From Ptychodera flava (lineage: Eukaryota > Hemichordata > Enteropneusta > Ptychoderidae), in the NCBI RefSeq assembly GCF_041260155.1, contig NC_091929.1, forward strand, positions 48,623,389-48,687,388: 64,000 nucleotides of DNA, written 5' to 3'. The translations under genes and the position numbers were made by a program. Shown piece by piece: positions 61,011 through 64,000 of the stretch (its first letter is position 1; every line of letters begins with the position of its first letter). The notes beneath the pieces were generated by a model. That model did not search any database. It had not been told where the DNA came from and saw only the letters and a list, made by a program, of their open reading frames with translations.

Positions 61011-61375
61011 AGGACTTGTTCAAGAGGTCATGCACAAACTTAAGTCCGGGCGAAGCAAGCCAGCTGCGAGACCTCCTGATAGAGTACCAAGACGTGTTCG
61101 CAGCCAATGAATTCGACTTTGGCAATTTCACTGCTCTGAATCACACTATCAACACTGGGGACGCGAACCCAATCAAACACAAGATGAGGCGAACCCCACG
61201 ATGCTTTGCGGCCGAGGAGCAGGCACATCTCAAGAAGATGTACGACGCCAAGGTCATTCAGCCATCAGTGTCCGAGTGGGCCTCCGCACCTGTACTTGTC
61301 CGGAAACGAGATGGGTCCGTTCGTTGGTGCGTGGACTATCGCGCCCTCAACAATCTGACCACCAAGGACGTGTAG
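60995..61375 (+). pseudogene. Gypsy pol: reverse transcriptase N-terminus, truncated
   Basis: YQDVFAANEFDFGNFTALNH, RRTPRCFAAEEQAHLKKMYD, VIQPSVSEWASAPVLVRKRD and VRWCVDYRALNNLTTKDV: the standard Ty3/gypsy RT opening up to the finger domain. It stops at TAG (61373-61375), exactly where the next gene-like sequence begins, so the catalytic YxDD region, RNase H and integrase are missing. Confidence 0.85.
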
Positions 61376-62334
61376 GGACAACGTTCTACCGGATTGGATC
61401 CAGAAATATCAGGAGGCTGGTAGGAAAGGCCGCAGATCAGGTCGGTTCGGGAGAGAGAGTTTATTGCGTGTGTGGTAAGCCGGATGACGGCAAATTGATG
61501 CTGCAATGCGATGCGTGTTTTGATTGGTTTCATGCGCAGTGCGTAGGGATAGACTCAGCCAAAAGAACGCATCATGGCGAATTCATCTGTCCGCAATGCA
61601 GCGATTCCAAAGGTCACTTACATTGTTCTGGTTCTGTTTCCTTGCAGGGAGTTGACCCCAGTACCATGGCACAGCGAGGTCAACTGACCCTTGAGGAAGT
61701 TCGGGAGGCCATCCGCGCCCGACGACTACTCAAGCCTAGAGAGATAATGGGCGCCCTCAGCATCCTGGATATCCATGAAGCTCAGAAAACACTCATCACC
61801 CTCTACGACATTGCGAAAGCGAGAGGCAACTGGGGATGGGTGCGGCTCATGCAGGAGGAGGCCTACGTCATGGTTGATGTGCCCTGGATAGTCAAGAACA
61901 TGCCACACATCAACCCCAAGATGAACGTTTGGCCACCAAAACCCAGGAAGCAGGCGCCAGCTGACAGCAACACCAACCCTTACGGTATGTGTTGGGACAT
62001 ACGTCTCCAGACTCGTTCTGACCTTACCCTATACAGGGAGGGCATGCCGGCGCCGGGGGAGCCCACAGGGCGTACACCACAACCGGTTGGGGAGGCCCAG
62101 CCTACTCCCACTGTCCAAGTCAGCGAAGGCATCGATCTGTCCCGGACGGCCGTAACACCTTCGCCACCGGACCAGGGGAAGTCCACCACCACCACCTGGG
62201 CGGAAGCACCAGAGATCGAAGTCGCCGCTCCGGACTCTGACGACAGCCTCTTCTGCCTGATGTCGGAGGAAGACGCGGAAGGTCTTGGCAGGGAGCTGGT
62301 AGTATTGAAGAGGCCCAGAACTACCCATGGGTGA
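61376..62334 (+). pseudogene. PHD-finger part of a PHD/zinc-finger/TatD mobile-type protein
   Basis: Frame 1, open from inside the gypsy RT fragment. A PHD finger at about 61462-61602 has the full Cys4-His-Cys3 set: YCVCGKPDDGKLMLQCDAC, FDWFHAQCVGI, FICPQCS. Next is MAQRGQLTLEEVREAIRARR then GALSILDIHEAQKTLITLYD and GNWGWVRLMQEEAYVMVDVP, a helical region of unknown family, then a Pro/Thr-rich tail. PHD fingers read histone tails and occur in the first ORF of some CR1 LINEs, so a mobile element origin is likely. The same ancestral frame resumes at about 62668, so the stop at 62334 is probably secondary. The start is unclear because the junction with the gypsy fragment removes it. Confidence 0.65.
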
Positions 62335-63127
62335 GACTCCAATTCTCGGTGCTGCAGGGACTTATTTCCAGCAGTCTGCCCCAGCATCCCAAGGGGAACT
62401 GGCCAGCACGTCCTCGGATGTGGCCAGCCACCCCAGCGGGGATCAGGGGAGAACTGAACGGGAGCCAGTGACTAGCGCAGAGAGAAGGCCCTCCCAGGGC
62501 ACAGACCCCAGCCAGGTACGCACCACGGCAGCCAAGCGGAGGCAGAGAGGCAAGCGGCAGCTTGAAAGGTCAGTCACCCTGCAGAGCCACCCGGGTGACG
62601 AAGAGACTAACAACGGCAAGAGATGCAGGGAGGAAGAGCCTCATCCCAGCTCATCCAAGCGAGCGGGGAGCTGCCGAAGTTCTACGCCGGACAACCGTCC
62701 CCCTGCCCTTTCCCGGGATGCCGCTTCGAGTTGAAGGGTATTAAGGAGCACTGCTTCCGAAAATATCTTCCCTGATGCCTCCGCGAAGATCCAGGACGTG
62801 TCGACTACAACGCCATCATTGACCTCCTGGAGTTCCTGACAAAGAAGCTGGTGGGGCCTAACATGCCGATCTTGGCACTCTACAACCACCTGAATGGCAA
62901 GGGAGCCCAGGAGTACCCTCGCCCACCAGCAGCAGCTGCCGCCAAAGTGCCGGGAAGCCTAACGATGATCCCAGCAGGATATCGACGGGAAGCCAAGCCC
63001 GCCAGGGAGACATCACTTCCCAACCCACCGTGGCAGCAGCTAGTCAGGAATCAGACCAGCCACGACAACCCCGGCAAGGTACGTACGGGGAGTGGAACCC
63101 AGCCAGGAATCTCCACTTCCGAGAGCC
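62335..63127 (+). pseudogene. Linker, C2H2-like finger and helical part of the same protein
   Basis: Low-complexity Ser/Arg/Glu-rich sequence in frame 2 (62327 to about 62665) leads back to frame 1 with LPKFYAGQPSPCPFPGCRFE then LKGIKEHCFRKYLP: a zinc-finger-like C-x4-C...H whose last His appears replaced. A TGA follows (62773-62775) but the frame continues VDYNAIIDLLEFLTKKLVGP and MPILALYNHLNG, helical, then an Ala/Pro/Ser-rich linker to the TatD domain. Frame changes here make the gene broken. Confidence 0.5.
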
Positions 63128-63940
63128 ATGGATTCGCATTTCCACTTGGATCGGACAGTAAAACAACTCCGGAAAGGCAGCCGAGTAACAACATCATGCT
63201 CAACTCATCTCAGCCTACCCGAGCGTCCGACCTGAAATACCAGTCCAAGTGGTTGGAGGAGTGGAGGTATACTGTGATCCGGAAACCTTCCCTGAAGACC
63301 TGGCCCGGGAACAAGGATGGAAGATTGCCATCGGCCTCCATCCCAAAGCCGCCGTCGGAGCAGACAACCAGGTACTGCAGAAGATCAGACGCCTGGTTGC
63401 ATCCCCACACTCGCCACTCTAGGGGAAATCGGACTCGACAGAACCGTGGGCAGCGACAAGTGGACGAAACAAGAGGACGTCTTCAGGGAACTCCTGAGCA
63501 TGGCCAACCCCGCCAAACCAGTCATCTTACACCTCAGAGGCGCGGCGGGGGATAAATACGCCTGTGGTACTCACGCCCTGGCCCTGGTAACCGTCAAGGA
63601 GATGTGCGACTCGACCCAGCTTATCCATATCCATAACTTCGCGGGAGAGCTACGCACCCTTCGTAGATGGCGCCAGGCTTTCCGCCACTGCTATTTCAGT
63701 TTCTCAGCAATGGTGGTGGACTTCGATGACAGGCAAGTTGAGGCCCTGAGAGATGTCCCCCTGGACCAGATCCTCCTGGAGACGGATTCGCCGTATCTTA
63801 TGCCATGGCCCGACCAGCGATACAACACCCCCGCATACATCGGTGACGTGGCACAGGAGGTAGTAAGGCATCGAGGTGGAGACATCAAGCACCTCCTGCA
63901 TACGGCGATGAGCAACACCCGCCCTCTCTATGGGGACTAG
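63128..63940 (+). pseudogene. TatD-family metal-dependent hydrolase domain
   Basis: TatD proteins are two-metal TIM-barrel nucleases. Visible in order: MDSHFHLDRTVKQLRKG (metal motif HxHxD, 63137-63151), GVEVYCDPETFPEDLAREQG, WKIAIGLHPKAA, LGEIGLD (metal-bridging Glu, near 63422), PVILHLRGAAGD (His, near 63530), IHIHNFAGEL (His, near 63630) and LDQILLETDSPYL (Asp, near 63785), ending before TAG at 63938-63940. All metal ligands of the family are kept. Two compensating frameshifts (between about 63185 and 63250, and near 63415) break the frame; the last 207-codon part is open. Presence of TatD downstream of PHD and zinc-finger parts is atypical for a host TATDN gene. Confidence 0.78.
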
Positions 63941-64000
63941 GGAGGTTCAGAAAACCTGGATTGGGGTGGGACTTGTGCCCAGGAGGGGACTTCACAGACC

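Noticed and set aside
1..64000. CRISPR arrays, tRNA and rRNA genes
   Set aside because: Looked for repeat-spacer arrays and for tRNA B-box words; none seen. The regular arrays present are minisatellites or microsatellites.

Overview
This window reads as nuclear DNA of an invertebrate animal. It is AT-rich, holds spliced metazoan genes, (GA)n, (AAAT)n and (TTTAC)n microsatellites, and a metazoan set of mobile elements (piggyBac, Penelope-like, several non-LTR LINEs, Ty3/gypsy, foldback elements and MITEs). A hemichordate, amphioxus, echinoderm or mollusc would all fit; the species cannot be fixed by reading. There is no prokaryotic operon and I saw no rRNA gene, tRNA gene or CRISPR array.

Layout. 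1-3037: 3' part of a decayed piggyBac element ending in its terminal repeat plus TTAA. 3038-17200: mostly gene-poor DNA with a hairpin MITE, a TTAA MITE, a duplicated promoter-like block carrying YY1-like and NRF1-like motifs, and on the minus strand a clear first coding exon of a RABL2-like small GTPase plus two unassigned exons. 17210-22831: a 5.6 kb composite foldback flanked by a 6-bp repeat and carrying a second, TTAA-flanked foldback whose empty site also lies in the window. 24170-24645: Penelope-like remnant. 25822-28800: a complete five-exon UFSP1 gene (UFM1-specific cysteine protease, 215 aa, Cys/Asp/His triad present).

30443-54067: two further UFSP1 copies in the same orientation, both dead. 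Copy 2 has a stop and a frameshift in exon 1 and lacks the catalytic exon 2; its intron 4 is filled by LINEs. Copy 3 keeps exon 1 only and is split by a LINE, which was itself split by a TTAA MITE and a 4.4 kb TIR element, and by another insertion that carries a 3.4 kb foldback. Removing the insertions in order gives a relative history.

54100-61375: two Ty3/gypsy remnants; the second has a gag with an N-terminal helix-hairpin-helix domain. 61376-63940: the most unusual coding sequence, a broken mobile-type gene encoding a PHD finger, a C2H2-like zinc finger and a TatD-family metal-dependent hydrolase with its metal ligands intact. It abuts the gypsy reverse transcriptase fragment and continues to near the window end.

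Only UFSP1 can be read as an intact gene. All else with coding character is an isolated exon, a pseudogene or a mobile element.
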